From Brevibacillus porteri (GTDB lineage: Bacteria; Bacillota; Bacilli; Brevibacillales; Brevibacillaceae): a DNA stretch of 64,000 nucleotides. The position numbers and the translations under genes were made by a program. The notes under the pieces were generated by a model. It was not told where the DNA came from and did not search any database. It was given only the letters and a program-made list of their open reading frames with translations. Shown in pieces: positions 23,635 to 32,535 of this stretch (positions are counted from its first letter, which is position 1; the number at the start of each line of letters is the position of its first letter). The stretch is taken from positions 248,001 through 312,000 of the forward strand of contig NZ_PXZO01000001.1 in assembly GCF_003013475.1 (NCBI RefSeq), written 5' to 3'.

Positions 23635-26600
23635 TTGAGTTTTTCATCCAGAAGCGCAAAATCACCCTCGTTTTCTTTACAATGCTCGTGCTGATCGGTT
23701 TGTCCATTACGGTTTCACTGCCGCAACAGGAGCAGCCAGACATCATTGTCAGCATGGCGACCATCACCACTGTGTATCCGGGAGCGACTCCGGAGAAGGT
23801 GGAGCAGACGGTCACGAAGAAGCTGGAAGAAAAAATCAACGAAGTACATGGCATTAAATCGATTAGCTCCGAGTCCCGTTCCGGCGTCTCGATTATCCAT
23901 GTGAAAACCGAGAATGACGTTGTACCGAAAAAGGTGTTTGAGGATGTACGGAAAAAAGTGAAAGATGCAGAAGCCGACTTACCGGATGAAGCAGAACAGC
24001 CTATCATCAATGATGACTTGAGTCGTACGTTCATCCAAACATTTCAAGTCACAGCCGATTCTTTTGAAGAGGTTCTCCAATTACGCGATACACTGGATCT
24101 GTGGAAGGATCAGCTACGAACCGTTCCGGGCGTTTCCGATGTTACGATTCAAGGATTGCCAGAGCAAGAGGTGAAAATCGCTGTCGATGCCAAAAAGCTG
24201 CAACAATACGGCATTTCCTGGGCGCAAGTAATGAATGCTGTGCAAACAAAAAATGAAACAACGCCGCTCGGTGATGTCAACATGGATACGCGGAAATACC
24301 AGCTCACATTACCTGTCAGCACCGATGTGGGGACCTTTGAAAAGGTAGTCGTAACACGTACGCAGGAGGGCATGCCCGTCTATTTGAAGGATATTGCCAC
24401 CATTTCCGACAGTACCAAACGGGTGGAGTACCGGACGTACTATAACGGGAAGCCTGCTGCGACGATTAGCATCAATGCCGAGCTGGGAAGCGACGTTCCA
24501 AAGGTACATAAAGCAGTCAATGAGAAGCTCGCGGCGTTGGAAAAGAGTCTACCGTCATGGGCGAACAGAGAACCCGTGTTTGCGCAGGTGGATCAAATTG
24601 ACAGTGTTTTTACTGAATTGTACGTGGAGATGATCATTGCCATCGTAGCGGTTCTTTTCATTTGTATGCTTGGATTGAATTTGACGACATCCTTGATGGT
24701 CGCATTGGCAATTCCAATCTCGCTGGCCGCAGGGATGGTGATCCTGCCGTTCTTTGGCATTACGCTCAATCAGATGACCGTATTCGGGCTCATCATTGTT
24801 CTTGGTATTTTGGTGGACGACGCAGTCGTAGTGAATGACAACATTGAGCGAAGGCTATCTGTGTTGGGAGAGGACCCGTATACGGCTGCTGTAGCAGGGA
24901 CGAAGGAGGTTGCGGTCTCCATCATTACGGCTACCCTGGCTACTATCTCAGCGTTTGGACCGATCATGTTTCTCCCAGGTGATGCAGGCCAGTTTATTTT
25001 TCCGGTACCACTCATTATCATCTTTACGATGGGGGCCTCGATGTTCATGTCCCTCACCATTATTCCGATTTACCGGGAATGGAACGAGCGAAGGAACAAG
25101 AAGCGGAGCAAAACAGAGACAGACTATCGGAAGCCTGCTGGCTTGCTGGGCAAACAAATCGATACACTGACGAATTGGTACGGCGATCGTGTTCTGAAAG
25201 TGATGTTAAAAAAGCCGCTGAAAACAGGATTGAGCGGGGTACTGATTGCTACTGCGGCCTATGGACTCGTTATGTTCGTCCCAGTACAGCTCTTCCCGGA
25301 TGCTGACAGGCCACAGATGGTTGTGAATATAACAACGCCAGTTGGCGGTAATTTACAGGAAACGGATCGGATTGTTCTTGGTGTTTCCGAATGGATTTCG
25401 CAGCAGGCGCATATTCAAAAAGTCTCGTCTTTTGTAGGGGGCAACGCACCACAGATGCTGCCCTCTGCGCCGCCAGTTGGAACCGGAGAACATGTCGCGC
25501 AATTGATCGTCACATTTGACCATAACAAAATGGATGCGCGAAAAGTGCTTGCGCCGTGGTCCGAGCAGTTTAAGATGATGTATCCAGAAGCGAATATCAT
25601 TCCTTACAGTGCGAAGGATGGTATGTATACGGGAAGTCCGGTAGGAATTCGGGTGTACGGGGATGATTTGCAGGAGCTATACACGATTTCTGAGCAAATC
25701 AAGAAGCTCATCATGGAGATCGAGGGAACTTACAACACCAACGACACGCTGGGAAATGAACAGTATTCCCTCCAGTTCCAAGTGAATCAGGGAAAGATGG
25801 ATAAGGAGCTAATCAATGAAGCGGATTTGACCAGAACATTGCGATTGATCAGCCAAGGCATTCCAATGGGGCAATTTGACAATGGGAAAAACTTGGTCGA
25901 TATTACGCTGATAGCCGATCAGTCGGGAATGACGACAGAGCAAGTCTTCGCTCAACTCACGGTTCCAAATGCGCGTGGGCAGCTCATTCCGGTTTCACAA
26001 ATAGCCGAAATGAAGCCAGACTTATCGATTCAGAGTATTCCTCGTTACAATATGTCCCGCAGTGTCACCATCACGAGTGATGTCCGAGATCGGACGGCCG
26101 CTGATGTGATGAGCGAAGTGACCGCGAAAATGAAGCAGCTGGAACTGCCGGACGGGTATGCTTGGAATGTGACAGGTGAAACAGAAGAGGAATCGGAAGT
26201 ATTGCTCGATTTAGGAGTGCTTGCGGTTATTGCGGTCTTCCTTATCTTTTTGCTGATCGTCGTGCAGTTTAATTCCTTGTCTATTCCTGTTTTGGTGATG
26301 AGTACGGTATACCTCGCGATCGCGGGCAGCTTGATCGGACTATTCATCACGTCGACACCGATTGGTTTCATGACGGTGGCGGGCTTTATCGCATTGGCAG
26401 GCATCGTCGTCCGAAACGGGATTGTCTTAATCGAATTCATCGAGGAGGCGAGGCATGAAGGCGTCGCTCTGCACGATGCGGTGATTGGAGCAGGGAAAGC
26501 CCGTTTGCGGCCGATTTTACTTACGACCTTCGCCGCAGTAGCAGGTTTATCACCGATGGCGATGAAGGGGAGTGTGTTGTTTCAGCCGCTCGCCATTACA

Positions 26601-26729
26601 ATCATTTCTGGCTTGCTGTTCTCGATGCTGCTCACGCTGATCGTCGTTCCTTCTCTCTATACAGTTGTAGCCATCCAAAAAGAGAAGAAGCGGGTAAAAA
26701 AGGAAGCGCAGAATCAGCTGTCAATCTGA
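23631..26729 (+). CDS. RND (HAE1/AcrB-type) efflux permease
   Basis: 1032 residues with the duplicated RND plan: TM1, large extracellular domain (about 35-330), TM2-6, short loop, TM7, second extracellular domain (about 550-850), TM8-12. The proton relay GILVDDAVVVNDN (double Asp, about residue 395) is intact, as are ATISAFGPIMFLPG and the C-terminal GIVVRNGIVLIEFIEEA. It should be a proton-driven exporter. The nearest characterised Gram-positive example I know is SwrC of B. subtilis, involved in surfactin tolerance; lipopeptide export is possible here but not shown. Control by the upstream TetR. Confidence 0.9.
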   Translation: MIEFFIQKRKITLVFFTMLVLIGLSITVSLPQQEQPDIIVSMATITTVYPGATPEKVEQTVTKKLEEKINEVHGIKSISSESRSGVSIIHVKTENDVVPKKVFEDVRKKVKDAEADLPDEAEQPIINDDLSRTFIQTFQVTADSFEEVLQLRDTLDLWKDQLRTVPGVSDVTIQGLPEQEVKIAVDAKKLQQYGISWAQVMNAVQTKNETTPLGDVNMDTRKYQLTLPVSTDVGTFEKVVVTRTQEGMPVYLKDIATISDSTKRVEYRTYYNGKPAATISINAELGSDVPKVHKAVNEKLAALEKSLPSWANREPVFAQVDQIDSVFTELYVEMIIAIVAVLFICMLGLNLTTSLMVALAIPISLAAGMVILPFFGITLNQMTVFGLIIVLGILVDDAVVVNDNIERRLSVLGEDPYTAAVAGTKEVAVSIITATLATISAFGPIMFLPGDAGQFIFPVPLIIIFTMGASMFMSLTIIPIYREWNERRNKKRSKTETDYRKPAGLLGKQIDTLTNWYGDRVLKVMLKKPLKTGLSGVLIATAAYGLVMFVPVQLFPDADRPQMVVNITTPVGGNLQETDRIVLGVSEWISQQAHIQKVSSFVGGNAPQMLPSAPPVGTGEHVAQLIVTFDHNKMDARKVLAPWSEQFKMMYPEANIIPYSAKDGMYTGSPVGIRVYGDDLQELYTISEQIKKLIMEIEGTYNTNDTLGNEQYSLQFQVNQGKMDKELINEADLTRTLRLISQGIPMGQFDNGKNLVDITLIADQSGMTTEQVFAQLTVPNARGQLIPVSQIAEMKPDLSIQSIPRYNMSRSVTITSDVRDRTAADVMSEVTAKMKQLELPDGYAWNVTGETEEESEVLLDLGVLAVIAVFLIFLLIVVQFNSLSIPVLVMSTVYLAIAGSLIGLFITSTPIGFMTVAGFIALAGIVVRNGIVLIEFIEEARHEGVALHDAVIGAGKARLRPILLTTFAAVAGLSPMAMKGSVLFQPLAITIISGLLFSMLLTLIVVPSLYTVVAIQKEKKRVKKEAQNQLSI

Positions 26730-26813
26730 GCTATTCAGGAGGAATGTTCAGACAAATGGAGAAAGGGGTAGAGGCACGAAGACGAACATTCACCAGGAAG
26801 CGAGGAAATGCAG

Positions 26814-27788
26814 ATGGACCAAGTGAAATGGAACGTTGGGGTTATTGGCGCAGGCGTCATGGGCGAGCGCATGATGAACGCGATCCGTACCCACGAAAAA
26901 TTTCGAGTAGCCGCAGTGAGTGATGTATCTGCGGAAAGAGCACAGGAAGCCGCGCAAAAGTCCGGCGATGTGCCTTGGTACACAGATTATAAGGAATTAT
27001 TGAAAAAAGTAGAGCTGGACGTCATCTATTTGGCTGTCCCTCCCAAATTCCATCACGCCATTGCGCTTGATGTACTGGCGCACAAAAAGCATTTGCTCTG
27101 CGAAAAGCCGTTGGCCAATTCGTTGACAGAAGCGCAAGAAATGCTGGAAGCAGCAAATGACGCAGGGGTTGTCCATGCGATGAACTTTCCGCTCTACTAT
27201 CAAGGCGTTTTTCCTGAGCTCTCCCGCAGACTCGAAGAAATCGGAGATATCCGCCGCATCGATATCCTGACGCATTTTCACCAGTGGCCGCGTCCATGGC
27301 AGCAAACTCCTTGGCTGGCTGGTCGTGAGCAAGGCGGTTTCATCCGTGAAGTACTACCTCATTTCACTCACCTGACTTACGAGCTCTTTGGAGACCTGCA
27401 TGTAGTCCGCTCAGAGGTAGACTATCCAGCTGATCCGGCGCTATGCGAGACAGGAGTATCCGCCTTCCTGCGTCTGACAGATGGTACTCCGGTTACGATC
27501 AATGGCTTAGCCGGTATCGCACATGAGGAGCATTTGGATTATCGCGTGTACGGGTCAAATGGGACATTGAGTGTCGTGAACTGGAGCAATCTGTTTGTGG
27601 GTGGACACGGCGAAACGCTCGTTCCGGCTGAAGTTCCACAGCAAGACCGTCTCTCCCTGCTGTTGGATGAGCTGTCTATTGCGATTAACGGTGGAGATGC
27701 CCGATTGGTTACGTTTGAGACAGGCGTGAAAGTACAGCAAGTGCTGGAAGCATTGCTCGGACATGAAAAAGTACACTACATCAAATAG
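26814..27788 (+). CDS. Gfo/Idh/MocA family oxidoreductase
   Basis: 324 residues from the ATG at 26814, seven bases after GAGGAA (the ATG at 26808 is too near that site). The N-terminal Rossmann fold has GVIGAGVMGERMM and the family EKPLANS motif (about residue 97-103), followed by the alpha/beta substrate domain. These enzymes oxidise or reduce sugars and inositols with NAD(P). The substrate is unknown. It lies 84 bases after the RND gene with no clear terminator between, but the functions do not obviously belong together. Confidence 0.85.
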   Translation: MDQVKWNVGVIGAGVMGERMMNAIRTHEKFRVAAVSDVSAERAQEAAQKSGDVPWYTDYKELLKKVELDVIYLAVPPKFHHAIALDVLAHKKHLLCEKPLANSLTEAQEMLEAANDAGVVHAMNFPLYYQGVFPELSRRLEEIGDIRRIDILTHFHQWPRPWQQTPWLAGREQGGFIREVLPHFTHLTYELFGDLHVVRSEVDYPADPALCETGVSAFLRLTDGTPVTINGLAGIAHEEHLDYRVYGSNGTLSVVNWSNLFVGGHGETLVPAEVPQQDRLSLLLDELSIAINGGDARLVTFETGVKVQQVLEALLGHEKVHYIK

Positions 27789-27810
27789 AAATTAGCAGGA
27801 AAAGTCCACG

Positions 27811-27866
27811 AAAAAAAAGAGCAGGTAGGCAGGGGTATCACATCCTGCGCGACTGCTCTTTTTTGT
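27811..27866. terminator. Bidirectional terminator
   Basis: AAAAAGAGCAG pairs with CTGCTCTTTTTT around a secondary GCAGG/CCTGC stem, between the convergent oxidoreductase and TetR genes. Confidence 0.85.
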
Positions 27867-27869
27867 TTG

Positions 27870-28460
27870 TTATGGCTTGTATGTCTGTAAAAGCTGCTCA
27901 ATATGCTTGATGGCAAAATGGACATGCTTGTTATCGTGTGTGAGTCTGCTTGCCATTATGGCCCCTTCAATCGAAGAGAAGATAACCGAAGCGACGGCTT
28001 CTGCGTCCATTGCGGAACGAAATTCTCCCTCGGCGATTCCTTCTTCCAGCAAGCCCTGCATGAACGATATGGTTTCTTGGTAAGCGGCGAGGGCATACTC
28101 GCGAAGTACAGGGAACGAGTGGTCACTTTCAACGGCTGTGTTGAGAAGCGGGCAGCCACCTTGGAGCGGGGGATTGTTTACCGCATCAGAATATACCTTT
28201 GCCATGGCTACGAGTTTTGCAGTGGCCGTGTCCTGTTTTTCCAGTGCAGCTGCAAAATGCGCATGTAACACTTCACCCGCATATTTGAAGGCCTCTATAG
28301 CGATTTCATCTTTACTGGCAAAACCCCGGTAGAGTGCGCCTTTGGTAAGTCCCGTTGCATCCATGATGTCTTGCATGGAGGTTCCTGTATAACCGTTTTG
28401 ATTAAACAGCTCTGCTGACTTCTGGATAATATGCAGCTTTGTTTTTTCGCCTTTGCGCAT
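27870..28460 (-). CDS. TetR family regulator (LmrA/YxaF type)
   Basis: 196 residues from the ATG at 28460, eight bases after AAAGGA; upstream codons have no ribosome site. The helix-turn-helix is ELFNQNGYTGTSMQDIMDATGLTKGALYRGF (about 16-46) and the ligand domain contains PPLQGGCPLLNTAVESDHS, a segment shared by the LmrA/YxaF group. It is divergent from the DUF2306 gene, with a perfect palindrome at 28565-28579 between them that is its likely operator. Confidence 0.87.
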   Translation of the reverse strand: MRKGEKTKLHIIQKSAELFNQNGYTGTSMQDIMDATGLTKGALYRGFASKDEIAIEAFKYAGEVLHAHFAAALEKQDTATAKLVAMAKVYSDAVNNPPLQGGCPLLNTAVESDHSFPVLREYALAAYQETISFMQGLLEEGIAEGEFRSAMDAEAVASVIFSSIEGAIMASRLTHDNKHVHFAIKHIEQLLQTYKP

Positions 28461-28564
28461 CGCGATAGTCCTTTCATTCGGCCAACACGGTCTATATTCG
28501 TCCAAGTTATTGTAACATTTCTCGCATGTACGAAAGAAGGCAATCATGTAAAATCAAAAAAGAG

Positions 28565-28579
28565 ACCGAACCGTTCGGT
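28565..28579. promoter_or_regulatory. Palindromic TetR operator
   Basis: ACCGAAC-C-GTTCGGT, perfect seven-base arms, between the divergent tetR and DUF2306 genes and just after a TAAAAT -10-like box (28549-28554) for the latter. Confidence 0.75.
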
Positions 28580-28611
28580 ATCAAAAATCGAACAAAGGGT
28601 TGTGTGGCAGG

Positions 28612-29250
28612 ATGAACCGAATCAAACCATATTCGATTGTCATTTTCGTCGCTTGTATGGCGATCACGTATGCACTCGTGCAAAACTTTATCATCGATCC
28701 AGAAGCGAAAGGCTTCCTCAGTCACAAATCTGATTACAACAAAGAGCGAATGAACACATCGATCTGGCTTACGGTCATGTATGTCCATTTGTTTTTCGCC
28801 CTGATTGCTCTGGTCTGTGGAGTGGCTAACTTTTCGGACAAGCTGCTCGCAGAGAACCGCAAGCTACATAAAGTAACAGGCTATGTCTATCTTTTTAGTG
28901 TGTTGGTTGTGGTAGTCACATCCGGATATATGGCCCCTTATGTAACGGGCGGAAAAGTGGCGAGTTGGCCCTTCCATTTATTGAACATTATCTGGCCGGC
29001 TATCACCATTACGGCGCTCGTCAAAATTAAAAAGCGTCAAGTCATGAAGCATAAGGAATGGATGGTCAGGAGCTTCGTCTTCTTGTTCACCAACATGCTG
29101 ATTCATCTATTAAAGCTGATCTTTGAAAAGGTGGTAGGTTTGCCGTATGAGATCAGCTACACAATCGGCGTCTATGTCGCCATGATTGGGCTTGTCTTGA
29201 CGGCAGAGATGATCATTCGTACGAAACTGCGTGCACCGAAAAAAGCATGA
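28612..29250 (+). CDS. DUF2306 family membrane protein
   Basis: 212 residues from the ATG at 28612. About six hydrophobic helices; histidines in the sequences VMYVHLFFALIALV, NRKLHKVTGYVYLFSVLVV and WPFHLLNIIWP, and MKHKEWMVRSFVFLFTNM, fit the DUF2306 family, a putative heme- or quinone-related membrane protein of unknown function. A TTG at 28600 in frame is an alternative start. It is controlled, by position, by the divergent TetR. Confidence 0.72.
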   Translation: MNRIKPYSIVIFVACMAITYALVQNFIIDPEAKGFLSHKSDYNKERMNTSIWLTVMYVHLFFALIALVCGVANFSDKLLAENRKLHKVTGYVYLFSVLVVVVTSGYMAPYVTGGKVASWPFHLLNIIWPAITITALVKIKKRQVMKHKEWMVRSFVFLFTNMLIHLLKLIFEKVVGLPYEISYTIGVYVAMIGLVLTAEMIIRTKLRAPKKA

Positions 29251-29266
29251 GAGAGACTCAGCGTTT

Positions 29267-29322
29267 CCTAAAAAGCTTCGCATCAACCAGTTTCATTGGT
29301 TCAGATGTGAAGCTTTTTTAGG
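29267..29322. terminator. Bidirectional terminator
   Basis: Long stem CCTAAAAAGCTTCGCATC / GATGTGAAGCTTTTTTAGG between the convergent DUF2306 and LysR genes. Confidence 0.88.
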
Positions 29323-29343
29323 AGGTAAGCCCATGGTCCTTTC

Positions 29344-30237
29344 CTACTGCTGCAAAGCCTTGCTCTGCATCAAAAAATCAATAAACGTACGCATAATCCC
29401 GTGAACAGGTGTATCCTTGAGGTAAATCAGCTCGAAGTTCCGGTTGATTTGCGGCAGATTCAGGACGTCTACTTCCTGCAACTCGCCTTCGCTTAAATCT
29501 TTGGAGATGGCAAAGCGAGGCAAAAAGGCGATGCCCAGCCGTTGTTTGACCATCCGCTTCACGACCTCGATGTTGTCAGCCTCCATGACGACATTGTTTT
29601 GTAGCTGAAAATGGCTGAACGCATTGTTGATCAGTTTCCAGTCGAGCGAACCCCGATTGAACAAGATCAATCGTTCACGTGCGACTTCTTCAATGGAAAC
29701 CTGATGGCGGAATCCAAACGGATGATCGGGATAAATGGCTAAGACCATGTCATCCGGCATCAGCTGAATCCGGTTAATCTGTGGATGGGTAACGGCACGA
29801 GCAATTCCGAATGACACCTCGTGGTTCAGAACCATATCGAGCACCTGATGGGAATGCCCGGTAAGGATCGTCAGTTTGATTTTGGGGTACAACTGCTGGA
29901 ATTGCTGGACGAGGTCAGGCAAAATGTAAAAGGCGGAGACAAAAACGGTGGAGATGGTCAATTCTCCCTCTACATCGCCTTGCGATCGCTGAATCGCTTG
30001 CTGTCCCTCTTGCAGCATATGCATGATGTTTTTCGCATAAGGAAGGAACAGATCGCCTTCTTTTGTAAGAGAAATCGTATGACCCGTACGCTGAAACAGC
30101 TTGCAGCCCATAGTCGTCTCAAGTGCTTTGATCCGCATGCTGACCGTGGGCTGTGACAAATAGAGCAAATCAGCTGTTTTGCTGAAGCTCCCGGTCAGGG
30201 CGACAAAGATGAATGCTTCAATTTGCTCCATATTCAT
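29344..30237 (-). CDS. LysR family regulator of the peptidase operon
   Basis: 297 residues from the ATG at 30237 (GGAG nine bases upstream; an ATG at 30252 lacks a site). The HTH is FIFVALTGSFSKTADLLYLSQPTVSMRIKALETTMGCKLFQR (about residues 6-47), and the rest is a two-lobed co-inducer domain. It is divergent from the dipeptidase and P1 peptidase genes, so it probably activates them in response to a small peptide or amino acid. A palindrome at 30337-30349 in the shared intergenic region is a possible binding site. Confidence 0.85.
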   Translation of the reverse strand: MNMEQIEAFIFVALTGSFSKTADLLYLSQPTVSMRIKALETTMGCKLFQRTGHTISLTKEGDLFLPYAKNIMHMLQEGQQAIQRSQGDVEGELTISTVFVSAFYILPDLVQQFQQLYPKIKLTILTGHSHQVLDMVLNHEVSFGIARAVTHPQINRIQLMPDDMVLAIYPDHPFGFRHQVSIEEVARERLILFNRGSLDWKLINNAFSHFQLQNNVVMEADNIEVVKRMVKQRLGIAFLPRFAISKDLSEGELQEVDVLNLPQINRNFELIYLKDTPVHGIMRTFIDFLMQSKALQQ

Positions 30238-30336
30238 GAGTAGTGGCTCCATTGTGTGAATTTTTAAACTTTACGTAAAAAGGAGGTCGCTCCTCCTCGA
30301 ATAAGCCTCGATAATGTTTTCTTAAGTGACTTATAG

Positions 30337-30349
30337 CAATAATTTATTG
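30337..30349. promoter_or_regulatory. Palindrome between divergent LysR and peptidase genes
   Basis: CAATAA-T-TTATTG, perfect six-base arms, roughly midway in the intergenic region; compatible with a LysR site but AT-rich. Confidence 0.35.
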
Positions 30350-30433
30350 GATTCGCTCTCCAAAATACATTACCTTAACATTAACAGAATAGGTAGTGTT
30401 CTCAAAGGAAATTAGCACAAGGGATGGATACAA

Positions 30434-31369
30434 ATGGCCAAAATGCCGATTATCGATTTGCACTGTGATGCACTGCTGAAAATTTGGGAGAAAAATGGGG
30501 CTTTGTCCTTTGCGGATGCGGACGAGCTGGATGTCAACAGGAAACGGCTACACGATGGCGGGGTAAAGCTACAATGCTATGCCATCTGGACATCCCCTGA
30601 ATTGTCCACGGAGCAACGTTTTCAAAAAGCTTTGGATCAAATTCATTACTTTTATACAGAAGTTCTGGGTAAACATCCAGAAATGAAACAAATCCGTGAT
30701 TGGAGCGATCTCGACCATTTGCAAGAGGGAGAGATCGGGGCGTTGCTGACATTGGAGGGTGTTGAGCCAATCGGCAACGATTTGAAGAAGCTGCACATAT
30801 TGTATCAGCTAGGGGTTCGCTCTGTGGGCCTCACCTGGAACTTCGCGAATCTCGCTGCGGATGGTGCGCTGGAACCGAGGAATGCCGGATTGACGACCTT
30901 TGGCAAGGAAATCATTCAGTTCCACAATGAGCATAAAATCTTGACGGACGTCTCGCATCTAGGGGAGGGCAGCTTCTGGGATACGATTCAACTCGCCACA
31001 TACCCGATTGCGAGTCATTCAAATGCACGAGCGATTTGCGACCATCCACGCAATTTGACGGATGAACAGGCAAAAGCGTTATTTGCCAAAGGCGCGAATG
31101 TACATGTCGTCTACTGCACCCAGTTTATCAATGAAACGACACCAACTACGATAGATGATCTGATCAAGCATATCGATCATTTTTGTTCACTCGGTGGCGT
31201 GCGACATATTGGGCTCGGCTCTGACTTCGACGGCATTACCGCGAAGGTCGTGGGCTTGGAGCATGCGGGGCAGAGCCAAAACCTGATCAACGAGCTGCTC
31301 AAGCATTATAAGGAAGAAGAAGTGCGCGGGTTTGCCTATGAGAACTTTCTGCGCAATCGTCCCGTGTAA
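30434..31369 (+). CDS. Membrane dipeptidase family peptidase (M19)
   Basis: 311 residues. Zinc-site motifs of renal-dipeptidase-type enzymes are present: IIDLHCDAL (HxD, residues 6-13), TLEGVEPIG (bridging Glu), PIASHSNARAICDHPRN and GLGSDFDGI. The family hydrolyses dipeptides, including those with a D-residue at the C-terminus. There is no signal peptide, so it acts in the cytoplasm. The ATG at 30434 follows AAGGGA. It is the first gene of a two-gene operon with a P1 peptidase, divergent from the LysR gene. Confidence 0.9.
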   Translation: MAKMPIIDLHCDALLKIWEKNGALSFADADELDVNRKRLHDGGVKLQCYAIWTSPELSTEQRFQKALDQIHYFYTEVLGKHPEMKQIRDWSDLDHLQEGEIGALLTLEGVEPIGNDLKKLHILYQLGVRSVGLTWNFANLAADGALEPRNAGLTTFGKEIIQFHNEHKILTDVSHLGEGSFWDTIQLATYPIASHSNARAICDHPRNLTDEQAKALFAKGANVHVVYCTQFINETTPTTIDDLIKHIDHFCSLGGVRHIGLGSDFDGITAKVVGLEHAGQSQNLINELLKHYKEEEVRGFAYENFLRNRPV

Positions 31370-31404
31370 GCGTTCGGCATAGCCTTACGAAAGGAATGGA
31401 ATGC

Positions 31405-32463
31405 ATGACGAAAAAAAATCGGCAGCTCGGTGCGACAATCGGGAGACTGCCGGTCGGTGAGAAAAATGACATAACGGATGTAGCCGGAGTCCGAGTAGGA
31501 CATGTAACGATTCAGCATGAGCTGGACAACGAGGATTATGCATGCACGGGTGTGACAGCCATTTTGCCACATGGCGGTAGCTTGTTTCGTGAAAAGGTAA
31601 CCGCAGCCAGCTATGTGATCAATGGCTTCGGCAAAACAACGGGACTCGTGCAAGTAAATGAGCTGGGTGTATTGGAATCGCCGATCATGCTCACCAATAC
31701 GTTTTCCGTTCCAGCGGTTACACAAGGGACTCTGCAATACATGCTGGATACGAACGAAGAGATCGGGGACACGACCGGGACGATCAATATTGTTGTGGGC
31801 GAATGCAACGATGGTCATCTCAATTCCATTCGCCGCTGTGTCGTGCGCCCGGAGGATGCGAGAGTAGCGATTCAGAACGCAACGGACCAGGCCGTAGAAG
31901 AAGGCGCTGTCGGGGCAGGGACGGGGATGATTGCGTTTGGCTATAAAGGTGGGATCGGTTCGTCTTCTCGTATCGTAGTGGCTGAGGAGCAATCGTATAC
32001 ATTGGGGGCTTTGGTACTCAGTAACTTTGGCAACAAGAATGATTTCTTGGGAGCGAATCTGTTCACAAGCTGCAAAAACAATGAAAACGCAGTAGAGAAG
32101 TCCGAGGATGGCTCCATCATCATCGTACTGGCGACAGATGCTCCATTGAGTGATCGCCAACTGCTCCGGGTAGCGAAGCGCGCAGGAATCGGCTTGGGAC
32201 GCACGGGGAGCCATTTTGGGCATGGGAGCGGCGACATCGTCATCGCTTTTTCCACCGCGCAAACGATTCCACACCAGACAACAGCCGTTACAGAAACACG
32301 CGTGCAACTACGTGAGGATCACCCGATCATGAACGAACTGTTTGCTGCTGCGGCAGAAGCGACTGAGGAAGCTATCTACCATTCTCTTGCGCAAGCAGTC
32401 ACGACTATGGGAAGAAAAGGACGCATCGTTCATGCGTATCCGAGTCAGGACATAGGTGAGTAG
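31405..32463 (+). CDS. P1 family peptidase (DmpA/BapA-type aminopeptidase)
   Basis: 352 residues from the ATG at 31405, ten bases after AAAGGA (an ATG at 31396 is too close). Family marks are LGATIGRLPVGEKNDITDVAGVRVGH at the start, GTGMIAFGYKGGIGSSSRIV with the Gly-Ser bond where these proenzymes cut themselves to expose the catalytic Ser, and the late ARRAGIGLGRTG-like segment VAKRAGIGLGRTGS. DmpA releases N-terminal L- and D-alanine residues and BapA cleaves beta-alanyl peptides. With the M19 dipeptidase it suggests use of unusual peptides. Confidence 0.88.
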   Translation: MTKKNRQLGATIGRLPVGEKNDITDVAGVRVGHVTIQHELDNEDYACTGVTAILPHGGSLFREKVTAASYVINGFGKTTGLVQVNELGVLESPIMLTNTFSVPAVTQGTLQYMLDTNEEIGDTTGTINIVVGECNDGHLNSIRRCVVRPEDARVAIQNATDQAVEEGAVGAGTGMIAFGYKGGIGSSSRIVVAEEQSYTLGALVLSNFGNKNDFLGANLFTSCKNNENAVEKSEDGSIIIVLATDAPLSDRQLLRVAKRAGIGLGRTGSHFGHGSGDIVIAFSTAQTIPHQTTAVTETRVQLREDHPIMNELFAAAAEATEEAIYHSLAQAVTTMGRKGRIVHAYPSQDIGE

Positions 32464-32535
32464 TAACATAACCCTACAACTGTTGACATACCTTGAGTGT
32501 AAAGAGGTGCACGGTGTGAAATAGGAGGTAGGGTT

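Noticed and set aside
26756..26920. Short ORF with a strong AGGAGGA upstream between the RND and oxidoreductase genes
   Set aside because: The ribosome site is about 12 bases from its ATG, the product is extremely Arg-rich and it overlaps the oxidoreductase gene in another frame.
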